DNA from: Eubacterium sp. An11
Lineage (GTDB): Bacteria; Bacillota; Clostridia; Lachnospirales; Lachnospiraceae
Reading direction: 5' to 3'
DNA length: 64,000 bases
Assembly (NCBI RefSeq): GCF_002161065.1
Contig: NZ_NFLV01000013.1
Span: forward strand, 1-64,000
The notes under the pieces were generated by a model. It had not been told where the DNA came from. It worked only from the letters and a program-made list of their open reading frames with translations, and made no database searches. Positions 8,224 to 15,755 of this stretch are shown here, in pieces (within the stretch, counting starts at the first letter, position 1; the number at the start of each line of letters is the position of its first letter). The position numbers were made by a program, and so were the translations under genes.

Positions 8224-9666
8224 TCACTGCCGCAGATACAGCTGCTCCAGATACCAGAGCCCCGTCTTTGTCCGGAAAATGTTTTTCTTTACATTTTCGG
8301 CCGTCTTCCGGCTGCATCCGTCTTCATAAAGATTGACCAGAAAATCTGCTTCCACCAGGATCTGATAATCAGCTCCTTCTATTTTATCATAAGTGTGATG
8401 GTTTGCAATGAGAAAGAGTACCCTGTCAATGATATCTTCCTCATACCCCAGAGACTGCAGCATCGGTTCCGCCACTGCCGGTCCTTCTTTTTCCTGATAT
8501 TTTCCGGAAGAATTGCCGTATTTCTCCTCGCTGACCTTGATACCGATATCATGGACAATGGCCGCCGTTCTCAAAATGAACAGCTCCTCCTCCGGTATCT
8601 TTTCCGCCTCTCCGATACATCTGGCAAATTCATACACTTTCAGGAAATGCTGTATCCGTTTTGGATCTCCTGCATAATATGCCACCATATGCTCAATGAG
8701 ATTCCGGTCTGCCGCGTCCGCATCGGTGTCACATACCGCTTTGGCGCCGGCTTCTCCCAGATTCTGCGCTTTTCCTCCGGTCTGTGACTCTTCCGTCAGA
8801 ATCTCCCGGCGCAGGGCATCATAGAGTACCTTTGCCGGTGCGATATGTTCTGTCCAGAGACTATAATTGAGCACTGCCTGATTCACAAGCATCCCAAGGC
8901 CATTTACAGTTTTTGCGCCCCGGGCCTTCGCCCTCTTTAAAAACTCCGTCTCCGGCGGATTAAATACAACATCGCAGACGACCATCTCTTTCCGTATCTC
9001 TTCATAATGAATATCCGGTGCCAAATCGTCCGAAGCCCCGGACAATCCTCTATTCTCCGCCATACCGATACTGGTGGCGTTGACTAAAACTTCCGTATCC
9101 TCCGGTATTTTTGCCTGTCCTTCCCAGGAAATGTACTCTGCTTCCGCGTCAGTACGGTTTCTGATCAGCTCCGCCAGTTCCCGTCCGCGCTCCGCATTCC
9201 GATTGATGATATAAATCTTTCCTGCTCCTGACACTGCGCACTCCACAGCCACCGCTCTGGCCGCGCCGCCGGCTCCGAGAATGGTCAGTACTTTTCCGGA
9301 TAAAGAGACGCCGGCCTCCATTAAAGAGGTGACAAAACCTTTGCCGTCGGTGTTTTCTCCCACCAGAACGCCGTCCCGGTTGCATACGGAATTCACCGCT
9401 CCGATGATCTCCGCCGATAAAGATAACTCATCCAGAAAAGGAATCACATCCACCTTGTGGGGAACCGTCAGATTGACGCCTTTGATTCCAAAGAAACGAA
9501 CAGCCTCCATGGCCTTCTGCAATTCTCCTTTTTTCACCTGCAGCGTAAGGTACCGGTAATTCAGTCCCTGGGCCCGATAGCCGGCCTCCATCATCACACC
9601 GGTGGGATTCTCTTCCACCGGATCACCAAACAGGCATGTCAGCTCCGATCTGTAATTTTTTTCCAT
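8224..9666 (-). CDS. aroE: shikimate dehydrogenase-like protein fused to an HD phosphohydrolase domain
   Basis: Residues 1-285 form an AroE-type dehydrogenase: catalytic Lys71 (NLTVPHK), Asn92 (GAVNSV), Asp107 (GENTDGKG) and the nucleotide loop GAGGAARA at 131-138. The usual SxS shikimate-carboxylate motif is replaced by EENPTGVMM (residues 18-26), so the substrate may not be shikimate. A polar linker (290-325) leads to a full HD domain (340-475): His350, the His382-Asp383 pair, His423-His424 and Asp441. AroE is normally about 280 residues, so the extra 190 are a true C-terminal fusion in one frame. It has its own promoter, and tarI follows 77 bases downstream. Confidence 0.85.
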   Translation of the reverse strand: MEKNYRSELTCLFGDPVEENPTGVMMEAGYRAQGLNYRYLTLQVKKGELQKAMEAVRFFGIKGVNLTVPHKVDVIPFLDELSLSAEIIGAVNSVCNRDGVLVGENTDGKGFVTSLMEAGVSLSGKVLTILGAGGAARAVAVECAVSGAGKIYIINRNAERGRELAELIRNRTDAEAEYISWEGQAKIPEDTEVLVNATSIGMAENRGLSGASDDLAPDIHYEEIRKEMVVCDVVFNPPETEFLKRAKARGAKTVNGLGMLVNQAVLNYSLWTEHIAPAKVLYDALRREILTEESQTGGKAQNLGEAGAKAVCDTDADAADRNLIEHMVAYYAGDPKRIQHFLKVYEFARCIGEAEKIPEEELFILRTAAIVHDIGIKVSEEKYGNSSGKYQEKEGPAVAEPMLQSLGYEEDIIDRVLFLIANHHTYDKIEGADYQILVEADFLVNLYEDGCSRKTAENVKKNIFRTKTGLWYLEQLYLRQ

Positions 9667-9754
9667 AATTATATGCCTCCCATCCGCCGCTCTTTTGCAG
9701 CTTCTGATGTCTTATCTTTCTTTTCCTGTGCTGTCATGGATCATATTCCCGTTT

Positions 9755-9784
9755 ATTATACTGAAAGCTCCCTGGGAAAGTCAA
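9755..9784 (-). promoter_or_regulatory. promoter of the aroE-HD (tarIJ) unit
   Basis: The minus strand reads TTGACT (9784-9779), an 18-base spacer and a consensus TATAAT (9760-9755). The start codon is at 9666. Confidence 0.65.
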
Positions 9785-9816
9785 TGTTTTCTACCGAAGG
9801 AAGCGCCCCGGACATA

Positions 9817-9846
9817 GAAAAAGGGAACCGCTGCCGCAGTCCCCTT
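9817..9846 (-). terminator. intrinsic terminator of the metalloprotease gene
   Basis: On the minus strand AAGGGGA pairs with TTCCCTT around an inner CTGC/GCAG stem, ending in a run of five T. It lies 53 bases past the stop at 9899. Confidence 0.7.
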
Positions 9847-9898
9847 ATATGCTCTTCATTTGTAAAATTGATCATCCCTCTGTCTCTCCGGCCAAAAC

Positions 9899-10891
9899 TT
9901 ATTTCCAGATTGGTCCGTAAGCCAGCTTCAGCTTATTAATCTGCTGTGTGGTGACATTGCCCAGCGCATTGACAACCGCCTGGTAAGTCTTCGGACGGCT
10001 CTTCTGCAGAGCAGAAGGATTCAATGTGTAATCCTTGAACGACTCCGCGAAATACTCTGATGCATTCTGTGTCACGTAATTCTTATTGGTTCCTGTATAT
10101 TTCCCTTTCTCTTCATTATAGATGGCGGTAAAATCTGCCTTCTTATCCACATTGCCTGCCACAAAGGCAAGGAAATGTCCCATCTCATGATAAACGGTAT
10201 CTCCTGCTTTCTGAAGGATGATAGCCTGGTTTCTTGCATTAAAATATCCTGAATAGGATACGGAAGGATCAATGGTCACTGTAAAGCCCAGTGTGGTGTA
10301 AGCGTTCATCACTGCGCTGTTAAGCTTCGGCGCCAGTGTCTTGATATCCACGGTTTTGGCGGACTCTGTATTGTTCGCCGCCTGCGCCTGCACACTGCCC
10401 GCTGCCTGTACGCTGACTTCCGTCGTGGTGGTCACCTTCGTAATGACAATCTTCTTTCTGGAATTCTTTTTAAACTTCTGTCTCTTTACCGTTACCACCG
10501 TGGTCTTTGTCACAATATCGTTGGAACCGTTCCTCTGGGTATCCGTGGACTCTTTCGTCCTGGTCTTCTTCTTAGTGCGGGTCTTCCTGGCCGGCTTTTT
10601 GAGCATCACCGTCTTCCTGGATGTCCGGGTCTTGGTGGTCACCTTCGGCTCTCCTGGCGTCAACGGCACTTCCTGTCCGTTACTGTCAATGATGATCGTC
10701 TCCTCATGATCGACAAAAGTGGTCAGTTCCGGCACATTGGAAGTTGCCTGACGATATGTATACACGCCTCCTCCGGCAATCAGCACCACTGTGCACAAAA
10801 TCGCGATCTTACCGGCAAGTCCCCCGGTCCGCTTCTTATTCTTCTTAGGAGCATTCATACTGGTTTCACTATTATTCATATCTTTTCTCAT
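9899..10891 (-). CDS. membrane-anchored PPEP/lethal-factor-like zinc metalloprotease
   Basis: 330 residues from the ATG at 10891 (GGGGGG upstream); longer frames run into the leader. Residues 1-26 are cytoplasmic and 27-46 a membrane anchor. Residues 81-160 are very rich in Lys, Arg and Thr. A C-terminal peptidase domain (about 185-330) carries HEMGH (235-239) and the third ligand in SEYFAE (E283). The fold signature (HExxH then SExFAE about 45 residues on) is that of anthrax lethal factor and of C. difficile PPEP-1/Zmp1, which cleaves Pro-Pro bonds in surface adhesins. The c-di-GMP-I riboswitch upstream mirrors zmp1 control. Pro-Pro specificity is inferred, not shown. Confidence 0.8.
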   Translation of the reverse strand: MRKDMNNSETSMNAPKKNKKRTGGLAGKIAILCTVVLIAGGGVYTYRQATSNVPELTTFVDHEETIIIDSNGQEVPLTPGEPKVTTKTRTSRKTVMLKKPARKTRTKKKTRTKESTDTQRNGSNDIVTKTTVVTVKRQKFKKNSRKKIVITKVTTTTEVSVQAAGSVQAQAANNTESAKTVDIKTLAPKLNSAVMNAYTTLGFTVTIDPSVSYSGYFNARNQAIILQKAGDTVYHEMGHFLAFVAGNVDKKADFTAIYNEEKGKYTGTNKNYVTQNASEYFAESFKDYTLNPSALQKSRPKTYQAVVNALGNVTTQQINKLKLAYGPIWK

Positions 10892-11039
10892 ATACACATC
10901 CCCCCTGACTGGCAGTATCAGAATATCACACAAAAAAATCTCATCCGGATACCGATTCCTTAATATGAAATGTAACCGTTCAGCCATGACAAAGTAAACT
11001 TTCAACACTGCTTCTGCTCTGCCAGATGCATTACTACAG

Positions 11040-11168
11040 GAAAGAATCCTGCAAAGCAGGATTCTCCGCCTGCGGCGGGTCGCGAAAGCGACATCTTCCT
11101 CTCCGCCGCAGTGCGATCTTCGCGGAGCGTTTTTTATTTCATAGGAATGCAATTTCCTATGAAATAAA
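11040..11168. repeat. hairpin cluster with dispersed palindrome, copy P1, in the protease leader
   Basis: Consecutive hairpins lie between the riboswitch terminator and the protease gene: AGAATCCTGC-AAA-GCAGGATTCT (11042-11064), GTCGC-GAAA-GCGAC (about 11079-11092), CTCCGC...GCGGAG (about 11101-11127), and TTTCATAGGAA-TGCAAT-TTCCTATGAAA (about 11137-11164). The last two belong to a stretch of about 57 bases (11108-11165) that recurs almost unchanged at 26346-26402. The remaining leader, down to the ATG at 10891, shows no gene. Confidence 0.7.
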
Positions 11169-11169
11169 A

Positions 11170-11203
11170 TAATAAAACCGCTTATATCAGTTATATAAGC
11201 GGT
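11170..11203 (-). terminator. terminator hairpin after the c-di-GMP riboswitch
   Basis: On the minus strand an 11-pair perfect stem (ACCGCTTATAT/ATATAAGCGGT, 5-base loop) is followed by a T-rich run broken by single A residues. It lies about 45 bases after the aptamer and well before the coding start, as expected for the expression platform of a transcriptional riboswitch. Confidence 0.7.
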
Positions 11204-11249
11204 CGCCAAATTACGGAATCATCTGAATCTCTGATACACATCCCAAATA

Positions 11250-11332
11250 AATGCGGCAACCGGCTGTCATAGTCCATACGGACCTTAGACCCTTGGCTTT
11301 GCGTCCCTGTCTTTCGGCAGGTTTGCCTTTTA
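11250..11332 (-). promoter_or_regulatory. cyclic di-GMP-I (GEMM-I) riboswitch
   Basis: The minus strand carries the GEMM-I signature in order: AAGGCAAACC, a short stem capped by GAAAG, GGGACGCAAAGCC, GGGTCTAAGG, and a closing CAGCCGGTTGCCG that would pair back. In this family the ligand sits between the GCAAAG-type loop and the three-way junction. It is followed by an intrinsic terminator and then the metalloprotease gene, so c-di-GMP should switch transcription of that gene. Off-switching is likely by analogy with C. difficile zmp1, but the sign cannot be read from sequence alone. Confidence 0.9.
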
Positions 11333-11347
11333 AACTTTTATAAATTA

Positions 11348-11376
11348 AGTATAATATGCGGCTTTCTTTTTGTCAA
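11348..11376 (-). promoter_or_regulatory. promoter of the riboswitch-metalloprotease transcript
   Basis: The minus strand reads TTGACA (11376-11371), a 17-base spacer and TATACT (11353-11348): a near-consensus housekeeping promoter about 20 bases ahead of the aptamer. Confidence 0.8.
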
Positions 11377-11408
11377 CCGGCTTTTCTCCCCTTTTTGAAT
11401 ATTTTCTC

Positions 11409-11437
11409 TTCACAAAAACAAGGAATGATGATATAAT
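11409..11437 (+). promoter_or_regulatory. upstream promoter P1 of the por leader
   Basis: TTCACA (11409-11414), a 17-base spacer, then TATAAT (11432-11437) with TG one base before it. It drives the structured leader ahead of porC. Confidence 0.65.
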
Positions 11438-11443
11438 CAAGGA

Positions 11444-11543
11444 CGTTGTGAATTTTCATCAGGTAAATCCTGCACGAAGAAGAACAGAACCTCTGCATTT
11501 GACAGGCAGTGGGAGAGCTTCCGCGAGCGGGGCTCTTTTTTTT
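11444..11543 (+). ncRNA. candidate attenuator leader or small RNA ahead of porCDAB
   Basis: A transcript from the promoter at 11432 would hold a CAGG-TAAAT-CCTG hairpin, a second hairpin (CTGC/GCAG, about 11493-11509) and an intrinsic terminator (AGAGC...GGCTCT, 11514-11536, followed by eight T). No open reading frame or known riboswitch core was recognised. A second promoter lies after the terminator, so this could be a free RNA of about 100 nucleotides or a regulated leader. Confidence 0.5.
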
Positions 11544-11583
11544 CGTCAATTTTATCCGTCCAGCACGGACATTGGTGTTTCTG

Positions 11584-11613
11584 TTACAAACACCCATCAT
11601 TTTTACATATAAT
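11584..11613 (+). promoter_or_regulatory. downstream promoter P2 of porCDAB
   Basis: TTACAA (11584-11589), an 18-base spacer, then TATAAT (11608-11613), placed between the leader terminator and the porC start. Confidence 0.5.
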
Positions 11614-11642
11614 GACAACCTTTTAACAGAATGGAGGATACC

Positions 11643-12215
11643 ATGAAAGATTTAATTGAAATCCGGTGGCACGGCCGGGGCGGCCAGGGCGCGAAGACCG
11701 CCGCTTTGCTTCTTGCCGATGTTGCTTTCAGTACGGGAATGCATGTACAGGGTTTTCCGGAATACGGCCCGGAACGTATGGGTGCGCCGATCACCGCCTA
11801 TAACCGTTTAAGTTCCAATATCATCCGGGTGCATTCCAATATCTATGATCCGGACTACGTTGTCGTTGTGGATGAGACTCTTCTGGACTCCGTCCACGTC
11901 ACCGACGGTCTGAAAAAGGACGGTGCCATCGTCATCAACACTGCACGTCCAAAAGAAGAAATCATTCCAAAACTTAAGGGCTATGAAGGAAAAGTCTATA
12001 CCATTGACGCCCGCCGGATTTCCATGGAAACTCTGGGCCGTTATTTTCCGAACTCCCCGATGCTTGCCGCCATCGTGAAGGTCAGCGGGATCATGGAAGA
12101 AGAACGTTTTCTGGAAGAAATGCGCAAGTCCTACGCTCATAAATTCGCATCAAAGCCGGAGGTCATCGAAGGCAATATGAATGCCCTTTCTCTGGCTTTA
12201 CAGGAGGTACAGTAA
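11643..12215 (+). CDS. porC: 2-oxoacid:ferredoxin oxidoreductase, gamma subunit
   Basis: The small gamma subunit of the four-subunit pyruvate (or related 2-oxoacid):ferredoxin oxidoreductase, which makes acyl-CoA, CO2 and reduced ferredoxin. 190 residues. The opening IRWHGRGGQGAKTAA and the GFPEYGPERMGAPITA segment are diagnostic. An in-frame ATG at 11631 overlaps the GGAGG that serves the ATG at 11643, so I chose the latter. Its TAA shares one base with the porD ATG. The order gamma-delta-alpha-beta is the common one. Confidence 0.92.
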   Translation: MKDLIEIRWHGRGGQGAKTAALLLADVAFSTGMHVQGFPEYGPERMGAPITAYNRLSSNIIRVHSNIYDPDYVVVVDETLLDSVHVTDGLKKDGAIVINTARPKEEIIPKLKGYEGKVYTIDARRISMETLGRYFPNSPMLAAIVKVSGIMEEERFLEEMRKSYAHKFASKPEVIEGNMNALSLALQEVQ

Positions 12216-12520
12216 TGACATCAGATATCAGTAAATTAGGATTGGATGTAAAATGGCAGGATCTCACTCTGGGATGCACCGTAGTGGGAAGCTGCACCGC
12301 CGCCGAATTCCACACCGGAGAATGGCGGACCGACACTCCAAAATTCATCGAAGAAAAATGTAAACAATGCCTGCTGTGCGCGCCGGCCTGTCCGGACAGC
12401 GCTATCCCGATCGTGGACGGCAAGCGGGCCGATTTTGATTTTGACCATTGCAAAGGATGCGGCATCTGCGAGAAAGCCTGTCCATTCGATGCCATCGTCA
12501 TGCTGAAGGGGGTAAGATAA
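12215..12520 (+). CDS. porD: 2-oxoacid:ferredoxin oxidoreductase, delta (ferredoxin) subunit
   Basis: A 101-residue dicluster ferredoxin that passes electrons from the catalytic subunits to free ferredoxin. Two 4Fe-4S motifs are visible: CKQCLLCAPACP (residues 49-60) and CKGCGICEKACP (79-90). The N-terminal 45 residues are typical of delta subunits. AGGAGG lies in the porC end; the start overlaps the porC stop by one base, implying coupled translation. Confidence 0.92.
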   Translation: MTSDISKLGLDVKWQDLTLGCTVVGSCTAAEFHTGEWRTDTPKFIEEKCKQCLLCAPACPDSAIPIVDGKRADFDFDHCKGCGICEKACPFDAIVMLKGVR

Positions 12521-12521
12521 C

Positions 12522-13703
12522 ATGGGTATTAAAGAACGTTTATCAGGAAATGAGGCGGTAGCCACCGCCATGCGTCAGATCAACCCGGACGTTATGCCTG
12601 CGTATCCGATCACTCCTTCCACGGAGATTCCGCAGTATTTCACCAGTTTTGTGGCCAATGGTCAGGTAGACACAGAATTTATCCCGGTGGAAAGTGAACA
12701 CAGCGCCATGAGCGCCTGCATCGGTTCCGAGGCCGCCGGCGCGAGAACCATCACCGCCACTTCCTCCTGCGGTCTTGCCCTCATGTGGGAAGTTTTAAAT
12801 GTGGCAGCTTCCGACCGGCTTCCGATCTGCCTCGCCCTCGTAAACCGTGCGCTCTCCGGCCCGATCAACATCAATTGTGACCACTCCGACGCCATGGGCG
12901 CCAGGAATACCGGCTGGATCCAGATCTTCGCAGAAAATAACCAGGAAGCTTACGACAACATGATCCAGGCTTACCGCATCGCGGAACATAAAGACGTCAT
13001 GCTCCCGATCATGGTCTGCCAGGACGGTTTTATCACCAGCCATGCAGTGGAAAACATTGAACTTCTGGAAGATGATGTGGTGAAAAACTTCGTTGGTGAA
13101 TACGCGCCGGAGCATTATCTTTTAAAGGACGGCGAAGCCATCGCCTACGGTCCATACGCCGTAACCAACTATGTCATGGAGGCCCGCCGGGCACAGATGC
13201 AGGGACTGCGCAATGCCAAACGGGTGGCTCTCGATGTGGCAGAAGAATTTGCCGCCATTTCCGGCAGAAAGTACGGTTTATTTGAAGAATACAGACTGGA
13301 CGACGCCGACTACGCCATGGTACTGATCGGCTCCGCAGCAGGAACTGCTAAGGACACCGTCGATCAGCTCAGAGAGCAGGGGATCAAAGCCGGCATCCTG
13401 AAAATCCGTCTGTTCCGTCCGTTCCCGGCAGAAGAGATCGCCAACGCGCTCTCCCATGTGAAATATCTGGCCATCATGGACAGGACCGAAGACTTTAACA
13501 CCAACTGCGGACCTCTGGGCGCAGAGATCAAATCCGCTCTTTATAATAAAAATCTCCATCCGGCAGTCATCAACTACTGTTACGGTCTCGGCGGCCGCGA
13601 TGTGACTGTGGAAAGCCTCACATCCGTGTTTGAAGATCTGATGCAGATCGAAAAAACTGGTGAAACCGGCGAGACTTACCGGTATTTATCTGTCAGAGAA
13701 TAG
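12522..13703 (+). CDS. porA: 2-oxoacid:ferredoxin oxidoreductase, alpha subunit
   Basis: The alpha subunit (393 residues) forms half of the thiamine-diphosphate site with the beta chain. Family markers: GNEAVATAMRQINPDVMPAY with the YPITPSTEIPQ substrate loop, the ESEHSAMSACIGSEAAGART segment that holds the TPP-activating glutamate, and RALSGPININCDHSDAMG. The C-terminal domain (GSAAGTAKDTVDQLREQGIKAGILKIRLFRPFP) is the usual transketolase C-like fold. It starts 1 base after porD. Pyruvate is the likely substrate, but branched-chain 2-oxoacids cannot be excluded. Confidence 0.92.
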   Translation: MGIKERLSGNEAVATAMRQINPDVMPAYPITPSTEIPQYFTSFVANGQVDTEFIPVESEHSAMSACIGSEAAGARTITATSSCGLALMWEVLNVAASDRLPICLALVNRALSGPININCDHSDAMGARNTGWIQIFAENNQEAYDNMIQAYRIAEHKDVMLPIMVCQDGFITSHAVENIELLEDDVVKNFVGEYAPEHYLLKDGEAIAYGPYAVTNYVMEARRAQMQGLRNAKRVALDVAEEFAAISGRKYGLFEEYRLDDADYAMVLIGSAAGTAKDTVDQLREQGIKAGILKIRLFRPFPAEEIANALSHVKYLAIMDRTEDFNTNCGPLGAEIKSALYNKNLHPAVINYCYGLGGRDVTVESLTSVFEDLMQIEKTGETGETYRYLSVRE

Positions 13704-13714
13704 GAGGAAAGGTC

Positions 13715-14644
13715 ATGGCTTATAATTTAAAACAGACTTTAAATAAAGAAGAAAGATTATCTCCCGGCCACAGAATGTGTGCCGGCTGCGGCGCTACCAT
13801 TGCCGTAAGAAATGTACTGCGGGGTCTGCACGACGGTGATGAGGCTGTCATCACCTGCGCCACCAGCTGTCTGGAAGTCTCCTCTTTCATGTATCCATAC
13901 ACTGCATGGAAGGATTCTTTCATTCACGACGCCTTCGAAAACGCAGGCGCTACCTGCAGCGGCGTGGAAACTGCCTACCGCGCCTTAAAGAAAAAAGGCA
14001 AAGTCAAAAACACTCATAAATTCATCGCCTTCGGCGGAGATGGCGGTACCTATGATATCGGATTCCAGTCCCTTTCCGGCGCCATGGAACGTAACCACGA
14101 CATGGTCTATGTCTGCTACGATAACGAAGCTTACATGAACACCGGTATCCAGCGTTCCTCCGCCACTCCGATGTACGCGGACACCACCACCACTCCGGTG
14201 GGAACTGACTCCGAAGGAAAGACTCAGAACCGCAAGGATCTGGCTCAGGTCATCGCCGCCCACAACATTCCTTACGTGGCCCAGACAACTTTTGTGAAAA
14301 ACTTCAAGGACATCCACGTAAAATCCGAGAAGGCCATCTACACACCAGGCGCAGCCTTCTTAAATGTACTGGCACCATGTCCTCGTGGCTGGCGTTATGA
14401 AATGTCTGACATTCTCGAAATCTGTCAGCTGGCCGTGGATACCTGTTTCTGGCCGCTCTTCGAAGTCATCGACGGCGAATGGATCCTCAACTACGAACCG
14501 AAGAAAAAACTTCCGATCGAAGATTTTCTCCGCCCGCAGGGCCGTTTTAAACATCTGTTCAAACCGGGCAAAGAACACCTCATCGCTGACATTCAGACCG
14601 AGGTTGACCGCCGCTGGGATGAGCTTTTGAAGCGGGCGAAGTAA
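13715..14644 (+). CDS. porB: 2-oxoacid:ferredoxin oxidoreductase, beta subunit
   Basis: The TPP-binding beta chain (309 residues). MCAGCGAT near the start and CATSC (about residue 52) supply iron-sulfur ligands. The TPP/Mg motif is FGGDGGTYDIGFQSLSGAMERN, followed by VCYDNEAYMNTGIQRSSATP, which is diagnostic for pyruvate/2-oxoacid oxidoreductase beta chains. AGGAGG is 7 bases upstream. It is the last gene of porCDAB; the R2 repeat starts directly after it, and no separate terminator was seen. Confidence 0.92.
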   Translation: MAYNLKQTLNKEERLSPGHRMCAGCGATIAVRNVLRGLHDGDEAVITCATSCLEVSSFMYPYTAWKDSFIHDAFENAGATCSGVETAYRALKKKGKVKNTHKFIAFGGDGGTYDIGFQSLSGAMERNHDMVYVCYDNEAYMNTGIQRSSATPMYADTTTTPVGTDSEGKTQNRKDLAQVIAAHNIPYVAQTTFVKNFKDIHVKSEKAIYTPGAAFLNVLAPCPRGWRYEMSDILEICQLAVDTCFWPLFEVIDGEWILNYEPKKKLPIEDFLRPQGRFKHLFKPGKEHLIADIQTEVDRRWDELLKRAK

Positions 14645-15229
14645 TTATTTTTTGTACAGGTGCCAGCAGTTTTTTAATCAAACAGACAGTGACGTAAGGA
14701 CCCATACGGATTCGCCCGGCTCGACCCTCAGGCGGACTGCCCAAGGATATCATTATGATATGGCTGTGCCAGTCCGCCTTCACAGCTCGCGGTCGAAAGC
14801 CGTATGGGTCCAAAACGTCATTTGTCTATTGCAAAATCACCTTGTTCCACCTTTACAAAAATCCTATATTATGTATAATCCGGATGATTCAAACTGACCG
14901 CGAAGCTGCCTGGGGGCTTACTCTACAGGTCCTTGTTACTTCAGTAGGTATGACTATAAATTTTAGCATTAGCTGGACCATATGTGGCCACAATCAAGTT
15001 GTTGGACCAACATAGGGCAGGCTTTTTATAAATCTCTATGCACATAGACTGCATTTGGAGAAGACAAGTCATTAATATGGTTTGACGACGACTGTGAGCG
15101 CAGGCGTCGTGTGACAGATTATACAATGGGATAGTTATCAGCCTGCCGAAGTGGAGGAGGAAAACTTTTATCAATGACTTGTCTTCTGAAAAGCAACTCT
15201 CTGTGTGCGGCAAGAGATTTACAAATCCC
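14645..15229. repeat. modular hairpin repeat, copy R2
   Basis: About 585 non-coding bases between porB and the HD nucleotidase gene. Module B (14691-14819) is a long hairpin with arms GGACCCATACGG/CCGTATGGGTCC around conserved inner strands CGCCCGGCTCGACCCTCAGG and CAGCTCGCGGTCGAAAGCC. A core follows (TATAATCCGGATGATTCAAA). Module A1 (15059-15186) has outer arms AGAAGACAAGTCATT/AATGACTTGTCTTCT and inner strands GACGACTGTGAGCGCAGGC and GCCTGCCGAAGTGGAGGAGG. The right end is AGAGATTTACAAATCCC, the reverse complement of the R1 left end. That end supplies the stop codon of the HD gene (TAA in GATTTGTAA on the minus strand). Order: B-core-A1. Confidence 0.75.
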
Positions 15230-15755
15230 CACGCAATTCTTCATACGCCGCCAGATATTTTTCTTCCACTTCCTTTCGCGGCATTTCCTGAAACAGCGGC
15301 TTACTTTTTAGACCCGTTCCCGGCTCTCCGCAGCCGACATTCATATAATGAAGAAACTCATAATACAAAAGAGTTTTATCGATTTCTTTTATAATCTTTT
15401 CTTCCGCTGCTGTGGGCGTTCGCCCGGCAAATTTCCGGTAGATCATATCCAAAAGATAATCCTCCGCCTCCCGGTAGCCTTCCATGCGGGCTTTGACCGG
15501 CTGGATAAAATCCCCCAGATAGGCCTCCGCTCCATCGTGGAGCAGGCAGAACAGCTGGATCTGACGGGGCAGCTTTCTTGTTCTGGCTTCTTCCACACAC
15601 TCCAAACAGTGCTGCGCCACCGTATGTACCTCCGGAAAATGTCCGTTGGCCCGGCAGATCATGGACAGAGCGTGGGCGATATCTTCCATACGCACCTGCT
15701 CTGGTTTTGGGTCCAGCGGATCCATAAAAAGGCCTGTGCATGTCATGATGTTCAT
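15219..15755 (-). CDS. HD-domain phosphohydrolase, YfbR-like (probable 5'-deoxynucleotidase)
   Basis: A 178-residue HD protein. The metal and catalytic residues can be aligned with E. coli YfbR: His49 (TVAQHCLECV), His73-Asp74 and Glu77 in LLHDGAEAYLGD, FIQPVK, and a later Asp in KEIDKTLLYYEF. YfbR removes phosphate from deoxynucleoside 5'-monophosphates; activity here is inferred. Its ATG overlaps the ptuB stop in ATGA, implying translational coupling. Base composition is GC-richer than ptuAB and like the core genes, so the gene may predate the insertion of Septu. Its last codons and stop lie in the end of repeat R2. Confidence 0.75.
   Translation of the reverse strand: MNIMTCTGLFMDPLDPKPEQVRMEDIAHALSMICRANGHFPEVHTVAQHCLECVEEARTRKLPRQIQLFCLLHDGAEAYLGDFIQPVKARMEGYREAEDYLLDMIYRKFAGRTPTAAEEKIIKEIDKTLLYYEFLHYMNVGCGEPGTGLKSKPLFQEMPRKEVEEKYLAAYEELRGDL

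Noticed and set aside
10892-11209. A 106-residue N-terminal extension of the metalloprotease
   Set aside because: It overlaps the leader hairpins after the riboswitch and has no ribosome site; the ATG at 10891 follows a G-rich site and gives a normal anchor.
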